Part shown: in pieces, positions 35,101 to 43,675 of the stretch
Numbering within the stretch: position 1 is the first letter of the stretch
Layout: each line of letters begins with the position of its first letter
NCBI GenBank assembly: GCA_963809925.1
Contig: CAWELH010000009.1
Location: forward strand, 186,001 to 250,000
Source: DASQZK01 sp963809925
GTDB taxonomy: Bacteria > Bacteroidota > Bacteroidia > Bacteroidales > GCA-2748055
Reading direction: 5' to 3'
Length of the DNA stretch: 64,000 bases
Made by a program: the position numbers and the translations under genes
Notes under the pieces: model-generated
Told to the model about the DNA's origin: nothing
The model's input: only the letters and a program-made list of their open reading frames with translations
Database searches by the model: none

Positions 35101-35292
35101 TTTATAATTGATGTTATCATTATCCGGGAAGTGCCTGTGGATTTGCAGATAAAGTGGCAAAGCTTCATTAAATTCCTCAAACAGAAAATAGGATTCTGCC
35201 GTAAGAAACAGCTGACGGAGATCAGTTTCCTGTGAAAAGCCGCTAACGGACAGACTCAGGATCAAACAAAACAAAGCAAAGGCCTTTTTCAT
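32119..35292 (-). CDS. TPR/PD40 protein with five helical repeats and a C-terminal membrane anchor
   Basis: A 1057-residue exported protein. Signal peptide 1-20; TPR about 25-160; PD40 propeller about 180-420 (SRDRKTLYFSSNRKGGYGG, GNKLYFSSYGHYNMGGYD); CRD-like beta-sandwich 425-518; a second beta domain 545-618. Then five tandem all-alpha units of about 65 residues (about 671-736, 737-801, 802-866, 867-932, 933-997), each with a pattern L..F...L...SEG....L...... followed by DLI.YLL and EV...L. A membrane helix (about 1022-1043) and a basic tail RRKKKKTDED end the protein. This predicts a periplasmic body held in the inner membrane by its C-terminus, unlike its OmpA-bearing paralogues. I do not know a family for the helical repeat. 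First gene of the array. Confidence 0.85.
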   Translation of the reverse strand: MKKAFALFCLILSLSVSGFSQETDLRQLFLTAESYFLFEEFNEALPLYLQIHRHFPDNDNINYKIGVCFINSPYEKDKSIVYLEKAVLNINPKYRENNFKETSAPPEALYYLGNAYRINNQLNKAKEYYTKFLDAIDPEVYDTALVKAQIDACNAAANLMKKPIDFDREALSNRINTRFAETNPVVSGDETSIAYISKLQFYDAIFYARKVNGGWSAPRNIVSELGVDGDVYPTFLSYDGTEMFIYRSDEFIGNLYYTRLVNGKWSSLVKLNDNINTKYWESHASMSRDRKTLYFSSNRKGGYGGLDIYSSERQPNGEWGPAKNLGPQINTEYNDDTPFITETGNKLYFSSYGHYNMGGYDNFVSQKSAYNTWADPVNLGYPINTTDDDQFFFPLKDGQVAYYAQYSRDGQGRLDIYRYEIYNTDFPRMFPISGLLNYKRADVDSTEITVYVVKTSSGDTVTKFNPFKNGSFTFSVPAGNYNMIFSGERFKEHMQKLSVAENTAHKGFTIQDEIVLETLPHGLTQEKTDQMLTIRDTLISVDRDRDVNIRFNAETDSKAIVQVFNNSKLVNTDTIEVNSKRQSYEFKPLPGNNKVVITIADENGNIVQKSAEVMYMEKEAVTPTHSVIIPEDKSVIVPGSKLQLKATPATDSLGFSAKDVDQGLQEKTSDGELELLIKKMSEYSRPALKERLLSMEPQKEGIVTVENLIMDLFENPGRNNYAVDDVISMLSDYSSMSDLDLFLKRLIEYSEGNTRDYLLSIDTAEKGINSKQELVSYLLQQADAGEIDKTSIIHVILKASDIPVKIIMPDLQRLSDGKIRALLDQTPADIGFADKLFIDLISRTNKGGDVNSSEILDLFSNYLNKYDLQNFRNKLIENSEGNLLSFLKDKTAGNTALTQAGDLIKYMLDQSALNNYSHDEVYRTLARVIAQDNLKHVIQKMKYYAGDELMKALEELDIRKLNITSTDDLLDHLLRVAEKYGFEPSEVWNIVSKMALDERALNPTSQEASDEAALHKIFHRGVWMTAGILILEGIFIFILIILVRRKKKKTDEDRGSA

Positions 35293-35672
35293 CCCTATAT
35301 TATTTCGGAATTATTCACAATAGTAAGCTGGAAACTTCCTGGAAGACATCATAAACCCATACAGGTAAAATAATACTTTCATTTATTTTCCGATATTACA
35401 CATTTCTGGCTGAAAAATGAATAAAAATTATCTTACCCTAATAAATAAATTTACAATCAACTTTCTGTAAGTGTTTTAGATCAGGTATTAAATTCTTCTT
35501 TAAAATCATGAAACAAAATTAACAATTTGTATGAAAGTAACGAAATCTGATGGTTTGTACCAACCTCTTAAACAGATAAATTTGATAGAGCTGAAATAAG
35601 TTCCTGTAAACATGTAAAATGTGCTTATAAAAAGAAGTAAGACTACCCAAACAAATAATATTTTTATGATCA
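35293..35672 (-). other. 380-base AT-rich gap upstream of the PD40 array
   Basis: No gene seen. It must hold the promoter of the PorE-like array and the end of the lysA-glycosyltransferase transcript. The best minus-strand -7 match is CAAAATTA read in reverse (35514-35521, TAATTTTG on the minus strand), 220 bases from the array start and with only a poor -33 partner. No hairpin or open frame stands out. Confidence 0.4.
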
Positions 35673-37634
35673 TTATTTTTTATAATTAATCAGATATTTC
35701 CAAAATAGATTGAAATCCAATAGTATACGATAATTTCTTGCATATTCCAGGTTCAGTTTTTCAAGTACAGAAATGTCAGTTTCTCCCGGGCTAAGTGTGT
35801 CGAGTTCAATAATACCTCTTCTCAGTGTAGGGAGCATACTCATATCTACTTTACTGCAGTAACCCACCCAAGTTCTCTTGCCGCTCAATACTACCAATGC
35901 ATTTTTCAGGCTGCGTTGAAAAAATTTAGAGAACAGGAACAGGAAAGGATAAAGAAGTACTACAGCCAGAGATGTTATAATATCGAAGAGTCTTTTATTC
36001 CTTCGGTTTTTACCCCTGCCGATAGAGTTAAAGTGTATCAGGTAAAGTTCTCCTGCAGTATTGATGGAATTACTGCCGATAATGGAAAGACTCTCTGGCG
36101 GAGCTATTTTGTATTCCACCTGAACATCCGTAAGTCTGGTCATGTTCCTGATAATTTCGCGGGCTTCCATGTCGCCGGCACAAAAGACGATTTCATCCAC
36201 CCTGTGTATCCTGACGATCTCCCTGAGTTGTTCCAGGTTTCCCAGGTAAAATTCATCATAATCCTCATCCTGGTTCCGAGGGTTCACGAAGCCGGCGATT
36301 TCGGCTTGCATCCTTGTTTTGGTAAGAATGTTACTTACCCGTCTTACTTCAGAAGGAAGTCCTGCAAGGACGATCCGCTTCTTACGGTTCGCAGAAAATT
36401 CATAGTCTTTCAATTTGAAGAGGCTGCCGGCCAGCCTGTGGATAAGGATGACGATGATGGTCCACAGTCCGCCGAGAAGTATCAGTGCTCTTGAAAAGCG
36501 AAGGTTTTCCGGCATCAGGGCATATAATACCAGAATTATCAGTGTTCCTGTAATATGACCTCTGAAAATATTCCATAACCGGACGGGTTTTTCATACCCC
36601 CCGGAATAGTAAATTGAGAGTATCCAGATGAGGATATAAAATGGCACGGCATACAAGATGAATTCAGGCGGGAAGTGATTGCCTGCCCTGAACTTGAAAT
36701 TTTCCCACCAGGGAGTTAGGAAGTAGAATCCGGTGAATATCAGTATAAGGTCGATCAGAGGCTGATACACCCTTGTAATAAAACGTTTGATGATCGACAG
36801 CGAAGCCCTGAAATATATAGCCATGTTGATGAGCAAGGAAAAAAGTCGTGCATTTTTTCTTGAAAAATGCTTCTTCGCAAAGATGATCATTGCCCGGTAA
36901 AAGACCAGGACGTAATTAATGCTGCCTTTTCTGGTACTTTCCCCTTTATAGTGAATGATGGTTGTTTCCGGGAAATAATAGTTTTTGTACCCGGCCCTGG
37001 TGATCCTGTAAGACAGATCGATATCCTCACCATACATGAAGAACGTTTCATCGAGCAGTCCGGTGATGTCCAGTACTTTTTTTCTTATAAACATAAATGC
37101 ACCGGCAAGGATCTCAATCTCATGTGTCTTATTCATATCGAGGTATCCCAGGTGGTATCTCCCGAAGATCCGTGAGTGGGGAAAAATGACAGAAAGGCCG
37201 AATATCTTGTAAAAGGCAACGGCAGGGGTAGGCAGGGCTCGTTTTGATTCAGGGAGGAAATTGCCTGTACCGTCGATCATCTTTACGCCCAGAGCGCCCG
37301 CATCAGGATGTTCATCCATAAAACCGATACATTTCTCAAAGGTATCTTCCTCCACTACAGTATCTGGGTTCAGCAGAAGAATATATCGTCCGGTGGCATG
37401 TTCCACGGCCTGGTTGTTTGCCTTACTGAAGCCTTCATTGGTTTTATTTTCGATCAGGATGACCCATGGAAATTTTTCACGGATCATAGCACATGATCCA
37501 TCGACGGAATTGTTGTCAACCACAAATACTTCAGCCTGAATATTCCTTACAGCCCGTGATAGGGAGTGCAGGCATTGTTCAATAAAATACCTGACGTTAT
37601 AATTAACAATGACGATGGAAAGATCCATGGGCAT
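35673..37634 (-). CDS. Family 2 glycosyltransferase fused to a degenerate phosphoglycosyltransferase
   Basis: A 653-residue membrane protein. Residues 1-245 are a GT2 domain of the rhamnosyltransferase type (SIVIVNYNVRYFIEQCLHSL, VVDNNSVDGS, LLLNPDTVV, MYGEDIDLSYR). About 255-410 hold several membrane helices. Residues 418-510 are a Rossmann CoA_binding_3-like domain (RIVLAGLPSEVRRVSNIL, DEIVFCAGDM), and 547-653 resemble the end of WcaJ/WbaP-type hexose-1-phosphate transferases (NKRLFDIITSLAVVLLYP, LNLEYARNYRILLDFNLFWK). The central catalytic stretch with the DE pair and the usual SLVGPRP motif is missing, so that half is probably not active. It likely adds a sugar in surface polysaccharide or lipopolysaccharide synthesis. 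It starts 33 bases after the lysA stop. Confidence 0.83.
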   Translation of the reverse strand: MPMDLSIVIVNYNVRYFIEQCLHSLSRAVRNIQAEVFVVDNNSVDGSCAMIREKFPWVILIENKTNEGFSKANNQAVEHATGRYILLLNPDTVVEEDTFEKCIGFMDEHPDAGALGVKMIDGTGNFLPESKRALPTPAVAFYKIFGLSVIFPHSRIFGRYHLGYLDMNKTHEIEILAGAFMFIRKKVLDITGLLDETFFMYGEDIDLSYRITRAGYKNYYFPETTIIHYKGESTRKGSINYVLVFYRAMIIFAKKHFSRKNARLFSLLINMAIYFRASLSIIKRFITRVYQPLIDLILIFTGFYFLTPWWENFKFRAGNHFPPEFILYAVPFYILIWILSIYYSGGYEKPVRLWNIFRGHITGTLIILVLYALMPENLRFSRALILLGGLWTIIVILIHRLAGSLFKLKDYEFSANRKKRIVLAGLPSEVRRVSNILTKTRMQAEIAGFVNPRNQDEDYDEFYLGNLEQLREIVRIHRVDEIVFCAGDMEAREIIRNMTRLTDVQVEYKIAPPESLSIIGSNSINTAGELYLIHFNSIGRGKNRRNKRLFDIITSLAVVLLYPFLFLFSKFFQRSLKNALVVLSGKRTWVGYCSKVDMSMLPTLRRGIIELDTLSPGETDISVLEKLNLEYARNYRILLDFNLFWKYLINYKK

Positions 37635-37667
37635 AAGTAACGGGAATCCCGGTTAGAGCTTTATATT

Positions 37668-38906
37668 TCAGAATTCTTCATCGATGATTACCTGATTTTT
37701 CAACAGGTCTTCCATGTTTTCCCGCTTCCTGATCAGAAAGGCATTCCCTTTGTCGATCAACACCTCTGCCGGTCTGAACCTTGAATTATAGTTTGAAGAC
37801 ATGGAGAAACAATATGCGCCTGCATTCATAAATGCTACATAATCTCCTTCCGCCAGCTCGACGATCCTGCGGTTCCACCCAAAGGTGTCTGTTTCGCAGA
37901 TGTAGCCTACCACGGTATATATCCGCGTCTTACCTTCCGGTTTGGAGACATTTACGATGTGGTGATAGGCATCATAAAACATAGGCCGGATCAGGTGGTT
38001 TAGTCCTGTGTCGAGACCTGCAAATACCGTGGAAGTTGTTTGTTTGATTACATTTACCCTTGCAACGAAGTATCCGGTCTCACTGACAAGGAATTTACCT
38101 GGTTCGAAAATAAGGGTCAGTTTCTTGCCGTAGTTCCTGCAGAATTCGTTGAATCGTCGTGAAAGGGTTTTACCAAGTTCTTCTATGTCAGTGGCGATGT
38201 CGTCTGTCTTATACGCCACTTTGAATCCGCTTCCGTAATCAATATAGTCCAGGTTTTTAAACTCTTTTGCGGTTTCAAGCATGATCTCGGCGCCTTTCAG
38301 GAAGACTTCCACATCGAGAATATCGGAACCGGTATGCATATGCAGACCTTCAACCTTCATTTTATACGATTCAATGATTCTGTGAACATGTGGTGTCTGG
38401 TAAATCGAGATCCCAAATTTTGAATCGATATGGCCGGTGGAGATTTTTTGGTTGCCACCGCCCATAATATGTGGATTTATACGGATACAAACAGGAACGG
38501 AGGAACCATATTTATCCCCGAACTGCTCAAGGATGGAAATATTGTCGATGTTGATCCTTACACCTTCCTTCACGCCTAGTTCAATTTCTTCGAGAGAGAC
38601 ACAATTGGGGGTAAAGATAATATCCTGTGGTTTGAAGCCAGCTTTAAGACCGAGCCAAACTTCCTGTATTGATACGGCATCCAGGCCAGCTCCCAGCGAT
38701 CTGAAAAACTTCAGAACGTTGATATTTGAGAGAGCTTTGCACGCAAAATTGATACGGACTTTTGTATCACTGAAAGCGGTGGTGATGCGTTCATATTGGT
38801 TACGCATCTTTGCTGTTTCGTATATATATAATGGAGAGTCATATTTATTAACAAGATCCAGGACAGGAATACCATCGATCACATATTTGCCATTGATCAG
38901 TTCCAT
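37668..38906 (-). CDS. lysA: Diaminopimelate decarboxylase
   Basis: Pyridoxal-phosphate enzyme making lysine from meso-diaminopimelate. The PLP lysine is in NFACKALSNINVLK; HMHTGSDI, EPGKFLVSETGYFVARV, the active-site cysteine in VGYICETDTF and GAYCFSMSSNYNSRFRPAEV follow in family order. Length 412 residues is normal. It lies between recR (84 bases upstream) and the glycosyltransferase fusion on the same strand, and may be in one transcript with the latter. Confidence 0.95.
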   Translation of the reverse strand: MELINGKYVIDGIPVLDLVNKYDSPLYIYETAKMRNQYERITTAFSDTKVRINFACKALSNINVLKFFRSLGAGLDAVSIQEVWLGLKAGFKPQDIIFTPNCVSLEEIELGVKEGVRINIDNISILEQFGDKYGSSVPVCIRINPHIMGGGNQKISTGHIDSKFGISIYQTPHVHRIIESYKMKVEGLHMHTGSDILDVEVFLKGAEIMLETAKEFKNLDYIDYGSGFKVAYKTDDIATDIEELGKTLSRRFNEFCRNYGKKLTLIFEPGKFLVSETGYFVARVNVIKQTTSTVFAGLDTGLNHLIRPMFYDAYHHIVNVSKPEGKTRIYTVVGYICETDTFGWNRRIVELAEGDYVAFMNAGAYCFSMSSNYNSRFRPAEVLIDKGNAFLIRKRENMEDLLKNQVIIDEEF

Positions 38907-38990
38907 ATTTTAACGGTTTAGATATTGAGAATTACAAAGATAGAAGATTTTGGATTTGATTCCACCGGATATACCGGAAATACGCAGGAA

Positions 38991-39620
38991 TCAATGTTTC
39001 AGTGTTGATTCAAAATCAGTGCGGTTGAGAATACTGCGACCCAGCGTTATCTCATCCGCATATTCAAGATCGTCACCGATGGCGACTCCCCTTGCAATGG
39101 TGGATATTCTGACCTTGTTATGCTTTAATTTACGGTAGATGTAGAAATTGGTGGTGTCTCCTTCCATGGTCGTAGGCAGGGCAAGGATGATTTCAAGGAT
39201 CTGATTCTCTTCATTGGTCACCCTTTGCTCAAGGGAGGTGATGGTCAGATCGCCGGGGCCTACGCCCTCCATTGGGCTGATAATACCGTTAAGCACATGA
39301 TACATGCCGTTGAACTGATGTGTGTTTTCTATGGACATCACATCCCTGATATTTTCAACCACACAGATGATCCTGCCGTCACGTTTCTGATCGGCGCAGA
39401 TATGACAGATTTCAGCATCAGAGAGGTTATGACAGATTTTACATTGTTTAATTTCTTTTCTTAGCCTGATCACGGCATTTCCAAAAGCTTCAGCTTCCTC
39501 AGGTCCCTGGCGGAGTAAGTGAAGAACCAGCCGGAGGGCAGTCTTGTTGCCGATACCAGGCAGTCTGGCAAATTCATTGATGGCATCCTCAAGAAGCTTA
39601 GAAGGATAGTTTAATGACAT
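38991..39620 (-). CDS. recR: Recombination mediator protein RecR
   Basis: RecR works with RecF and RecO to load RecA at gaps. The 209-residue protein has the helix-hairpin-helix FARLPGIGNKTALRLVLHLL, the four-cysteine zinc finger CKICHNLSDAEICHIC, and the Toprim domain (ICVVENIRDVMSIE, then GDLTITSLEQRV). Length matches the family. The gene starts a minus-strand run with lysA and diverges from the sodium:solute symporter gene. Confidence 0.95.
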   Translation of the reverse strand: MSLNYPSKLLEDAINEFARLPGIGNKTALRLVLHLLRQGPEEAEAFGNAVIRLRKEIKQCKICHNLSDAEICHICADQKRDGRIICVVENIRDVMSIENTHQFNGMYHVLNGIISPMEGVGPGDLTITSLEQRVTNEENQILEIILALPTTMEGDTTNFYIYRKLKHNKVRISTIARGVAIGDDLEYADEITLGRSILNRTDFESTLKH

Positions 39621-39842
39621 TATTCTTCCCTTTCATTGTTTAACCTCTGACGAATTATCCCCTCGGCCGGAATTTAGGGTCAGAGTACAAAGTTAATCAA
39701 ATCAGGCTGATGATAAATCTGCCGGCATATTTTTGTAGCATTTGGAAATTTACTTCAGCCACAGATGAAACAAATTCAAGAGGGATTAACCCTGAAAAGA
39801 CGATTATTTTTCTAATATTGCGCTTTCAAACCCGATTTGGAT

Positions 39843-41330
39843 ATGTCATCAGCCCTGGTCATTAGCATCGTAGTCATATATTTCGGCGTTCTCCTTTTCA
39901 TCTCCTGGATAACCGGAAGGAATGCTGACAACGAGGCTTTTTTTATCGGGAACAGGCGTTCACCATGGTATGTCGTTTCTTTTGGGATGATCGGGGCTTC
40001 TCTGTCGGGTGTAACGTTTATTTCCGTTCCCGGATGGGTGGGAAGCAGTCAGTTCACCTACATGCAGATGGTACTGGGTTTTCTCCTTGGGTATATTGTC
40101 ATTGCCAACGTTCTGATGCCAATGTATTACCGGCTGGAGCTTACCTCGATATATACATACCTGGAAAGACGATTTGGAAGATTTGCTTATAAGACCGGGG
40201 CATCGTTTTTTTTAATTTCCAGGGTCATCGGTGCTTCACTCAGACTTTTCATCGTGGCATCAGTTCTTCACCTTGCAGTTTTCAAGGAATGGGGGATTCC
40301 GTTCTTTGCAACGGTATTCGTCACCATCGGACTAATATGGCTCTACACGTTTCGGGGGGGTATCCGGACCATTATCTGGACCGATACATTGCAAACCTTC
40401 AGCATGCTGGCAGCTGTCGTGCTCACGGTCATCCTGATCAGCAGAAATCTGGGACTCGATTTTGGAGGTGTGGTTGAAACCATCCGGCATAGTGGTTATT
40501 CAAAGATTTGGGTATTCAAAGACTGGCAAAGCAACACTCACTTTCTCAAGCAGTTTTTGGGGGGCGCTTTCACAGCTATCGTGATGACCGGACTGGATCA
40601 GGATATGATGCAGAAGAACCTGAGTTGCCGCAACCTGGCGGAGGCTAAAAAAAATATGTATTGGATGAGTATCTCGCTCGTTCCTGTAAACCTCTTGTTT
40701 TTATCCCTCGGTGCCCTGTTGTTTGTTTTTGCACAACGAAACGGCATTCAGATTCCTGAGCAGAGCGATGATCTTTTCCCGCTTATTGCCACTGGAGGGT
40801 ATCTGGGTACCTCTGTAATAGTATTATTTATGGTAGGTCTCGTGGCTGCAGCTTATTCAAGTGCCGATTCTGCACTTACAGCCCTCACGACGTCGTTTAC
40901 GGTTGATATTCTCGATGCTGCCAAACTATCACCGGAGAAACTCAGAAAAACAAGGATGAGAGTTCATATTGGCATTTCACTTCTGCTGATGGTGGTAATT
41001 CTGCTCTTCAGGGCGATCAATGACAACAACGTGATCAGTGCCATTTATATTATCGCCGGTTATACCTATGGCCCTTTACTCGGTCTTTTCAGCTTCGGTC
41101 TTTTTACCACATGGGATTTAAACGACCGGTATGTTCCTTTCGTGGCTATTCTTTCTCCTGTTATCACTTTTGTGATCAACCGTTATTCTGAGCAGCTTCT
41201 CGGGGGGTATCAATTTGGCTTTGAATTATTGATCCTGAATGGGATGATCACTTTTGCAGGTCTTCTGTTTCTGGTCAGGAGAAAGTCAAAGGTTGAACCG
41301 ATGTGGCATGAAAAGAGAAGAGTGCATTAA
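39843..41330 (+). CDS. Sodium:solute symporter family protein
   Basis: A 495-residue SSS-family membrane carrier with about 13 helices. Family marks are the N-terminal region IVVIYFGVLLFISWITGR, NEAFFIGNRRSPWYVVSFGM, GASLSGVTFISVPGWVG, and TGLDQDMMQKNLSCRNLAEA with AAAYSSADSALTALTTSFTVD near helix 8, which carries the sodium-site serines. The ATG at 39843 is preferred over a TTG six bases earlier. Substrate is not deducible. Confidence 0.88.
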   Translation: MSSALVISIVVIYFGVLLFISWITGRNADNEAFFIGNRRSPWYVVSFGMIGASLSGVTFISVPGWVGSSQFTYMQMVLGFLLGYIVIANVLMPMYYRLELTSIYTYLERRFGRFAYKTGASFFLISRVIGASLRLFIVASVLHLAVFKEWGIPFFATVFVTIGLIWLYTFRGGIRTIIWTDTLQTFSMLAAVVLTVILISRNLGLDFGGVVETIRHSGYSKIWVFKDWQSNTHFLKQFLGGAFTAIVMTGLDQDMMQKNLSCRNLAEAKKNMYWMSISLVPVNLLFLSLGALLFVFAQRNGIQIPEQSDDLFPLIATGGYLGTSVIVLFMVGLVAAAYSSADSALTALTTSFTVDILDAAKLSPEKLRKTRMRVHIGISLLLMVVILLFRAINDNNVISAIYIIAGYTYGPLLGLFSFGLFTTWDLNDRYVPFVAILSPVITFVINRYSEQLLGGYQFGFELLILNGMITFAGLLFLVRRKSKVEPMWHEKRRVH

Positions 41331-41567
41331 ATCCGAATATTTTAAGATAGTTGTACCTGCGAGAACGTTACAGGTAATTGAGGAGCAGGTTCCCCCATAC
41401 CCCGGTTATCCCTTAATGTGATTTGCCCGAAAATATCAGCGAAAATTCGATAAATATGTTGTAAAACATATTTATGAATGCGTTTTAACAGACGGTTACC
41501 TTCATCTCCGGTTGTTCTGAATGATTTTCAGGTATATGTGTGGACTGCCGTATCCGGAGTATTTCGT

Positions 41568-43349
41568 CTACATCTTGCTATTGCCGTAAATCTCTAAGAG
41601 GATATCTCGGTACTGCTCCGCAACGACCTTTCGCTTAAGTTTCAGGGTAGGTGACATCTCGCCGGACTGAGGACTCCATTCCTCACAGACAAGTCTGAAG
41701 CGCTTTATATGCTCGGTTAGCCCCAGTTTTTTGTTTATCTCATTCACTTCGAGTTGAAAACGGGCCACCACCTGGGGATTTTGGATAAGTTCCATGTTGT
41801 CGCGAAATTTGATTCCATGCTTACCTGCCCAGCTATGCAGAAACTCGTAATTAGGGGAAATGAGTGCACTGGCGAACTTTTCATTTTCTCCGACAACCAT
41901 AAGGTTTTCAATAAAAAAAGATTCCTTGAACATATTCTCGATTACCTGTGGTGCGATATACTTTCCGCTCGAAAGCTTGAAGATCTCTTTCTTGCGATCG
42001 GTGATCTTCAGGTATTTATTATCGACGATAATACCGATATCACCAGTGTGAAACCACCCATCAGCGTCAATCGCTTCGGCTGTCAGTTCCGGGGCCTTAT
42101 AATAACCTAGCATGACATTCGGCCCCTTGCAAAGAATTTCGCCATCCCCTGCAATTTTTATTTCGACATCTTCCAGTGCTGGTCCAACTGTGCCGAACAT
42201 CACTTCCATGGTGGTCAGGTTGTTCACCGCAATAACTGGTGATGTCTCAGTAAGCCCGTAGCCTTCAATGACCTTAATACCTGCAGCCCAGAAAATGTGC
42301 TCCAGACGCGGCTGCAACGCGGCACCTCCTGAAACGATGATCTGAAGTTTCTTTCCAAGGCCTTCACGCCACTTACTGAATACCAGTTTATCAGCGATAC
42401 GGAGTTTCAGGTTATACCAGGCTGAATTTCCATGCGGCTCATATTTAAGACCTAGGTCCACGGCCCAGAAAAATATTCGTTTCTTAATCGGAGGAAGGTC
42501 TTTTCCCTTGCCGATAATCCGGTCGTAAATCCGTTCCAGCAAACGCGGCACGGAATTGAAGACTTCAGGTTTTATCTCGTTGACATCCTGAACGATGGTT
42601 CCCATACTCTCGGCGTAGTATATACTCATGCCTTTGTATTGAAAGTGGTAGTTCACCATTCGTTCATAAACGTGGCTTAGGGGAAGGAATGATAATACAG
42701 TATGCCGGTGGTCGAGATTATGGACTTTGGATGTGGTAATAAAATTGGTTACCAGGTTGGTGTGCGACAACATGACGCCCTTAGGGAAACCTGTAGTGCC
42801 CGAAGTATAGATCAGTGTAACCATATCGCCCGGCGAAATACTCTGTTTGATTTTTCCCAGCTTATCGCCATATTTTGCAGCATTTTCTTCCCCGAGTCTG
42901 AGAATCTCAGTCCAGTTTTTCGCGTCCTCAATTTCGTTGAATGTATAAATATCCTGAATGGATTTTGCACTTTCCGCGATGGGGCGGATCTTTTCAAGGA
43001 GCTGTTTGTCAGATACAATCACCAGCTTTGGTTCACAATGATTGAGTATAAATTCGTAGTCTTCCTTGCTGATGGTCGGGTAAATGGGTACATGGACGAT
43101 ACCTGCCTGGCTCAGGCCCATATCAACGATATTCCATTCAGGACGGTTATTTGAAATGGTGGCAACCATGTCGCCCTTCTTAAGCCCAAGGGCCATTAAC
43201 CCATAGCTGAACAGACTTGAATTATGGATATAATCGTCGGAAGAATACTTGTACCAAAGGCCGTTCATTTTGCCGGCAAACGCATCTTCCTTAGAACTGA
43301 AAAGCTCACGGTAGCGTTCCAAGAGATCAAATGTTCTGGTTACCTCCAT
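41568..43349 (-). CDS. Long-chain fatty acyl-CoA synthetase
   Basis: AMP-forming ligase of the ANL superfamily, 593 residues. The ATP loop is LIYTSGTTGFPKGVMLSH, followed by YHFQYKGMSIYYAES, the aromatic/GYGLTET motif (VIEGYGLTETSPVIAVNN), WFHTGDIG and KITDRKKEIFKLSSGKYIAP. The order and length match the bacterial and eukaryotic long-chain FadD/FAA type. It would activate free fatty acids for lipid synthesis or degradation. No beta-oxidation gene is adjacent; 5' lies a 326-base gap. Confidence 0.9.
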   Translation of the reverse strand: MEVTRTFDLLERYRELFSSKEDAFAGKMNGLWYKYSSDDYIHNSSLFSYGLMALGLKKGDMVATISNNRPEWNIVDMGLSQAGIVHVPIYPTISKEDYEFILNHCEPKLVIVSDKQLLEKIRPIAESAKSIQDIYTFNEIEDAKNWTEILRLGEENAAKYGDKLGKIKQSISPGDMVTLIYTSGTTGFPKGVMLSHTNLVTNFITTSKVHNLDHRHTVLSFLPLSHVYERMVNYHFQYKGMSIYYAESMGTIVQDVNEIKPEVFNSVPRLLERIYDRIIGKGKDLPPIKKRIFFWAVDLGLKYEPHGNSAWYNLKLRIADKLVFSKWREGLGKKLQIIVSGGAALQPRLEHIFWAAGIKVIEGYGLTETSPVIAVNNLTTMEVMFGTVGPALEDVEIKIAGDGEILCKGPNVMLGYYKAPELTAEAIDADGWFHTGDIGIIVDNKYLKITDRKKEIFKLSSGKYIAPQVIENMFKESFFIENLMVVGENEKFASALISPNYEFLHSWAGKHGIKFRDNMELIQNPQVVARFQLEVNEINKKLGLTEHIKRFRLVCEEWSPQSGEMSPTLKLKRKVVAEQYRDILLEIYGNSKM

Positions 43350-43675
43350 CGCAGTTGTTAGTTAGTTTTTTCAAATATAATGAAAAGAGGATATAATTCG
43401 AATATAATTTCATTTACGTATTTCTTTCCTTCAAGCAGTTCATTAAACCATTGTGAATCAGTAGTATATTTTATTGTTTTAAAATTTAAATTTCGAATTC
43501 CCGTAAGATTACTTACGAAGTGCTCATATTTCCGGGTTCCGGAGCTATTTTAAGTCTGGTTAATTTCAGGAATCTAATATTGATTTTTATGAAGAGATTA
43601 TGTAGCCTGCGAGGTATAATGCGGGCGAATGATTATTATTTTCCTTGCTTTTGAACTATTTTTACGAAAAAAAGG
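43350..43675 (+). other. 326-base gap between divergent genes
   Basis: AT-rich, without an open frame of note. It holds an inverted repeat CGTAAG (43502-43507), ATTA, CTTACG (43512-43517), which could be a small operator or a chance hairpin. It must contain the promoters of both the acyl-CoA synthetase and the ChaN-like gene; I found no full match to the Bacteroidota promoter. Confidence 0.4.

Noticed and set aside
35916..36494. Plus-strand open frame of 192 codons
   Set aside because: Lies antisense to the glycosyltransferase fusion and shows no recognisable protein features.
41354..41376. TACCTG...CAGGTA inverted repeat after the symporter gene as a terminator
   Set aside because: The stem has six bases with an 11-base loop and no T run on either side.
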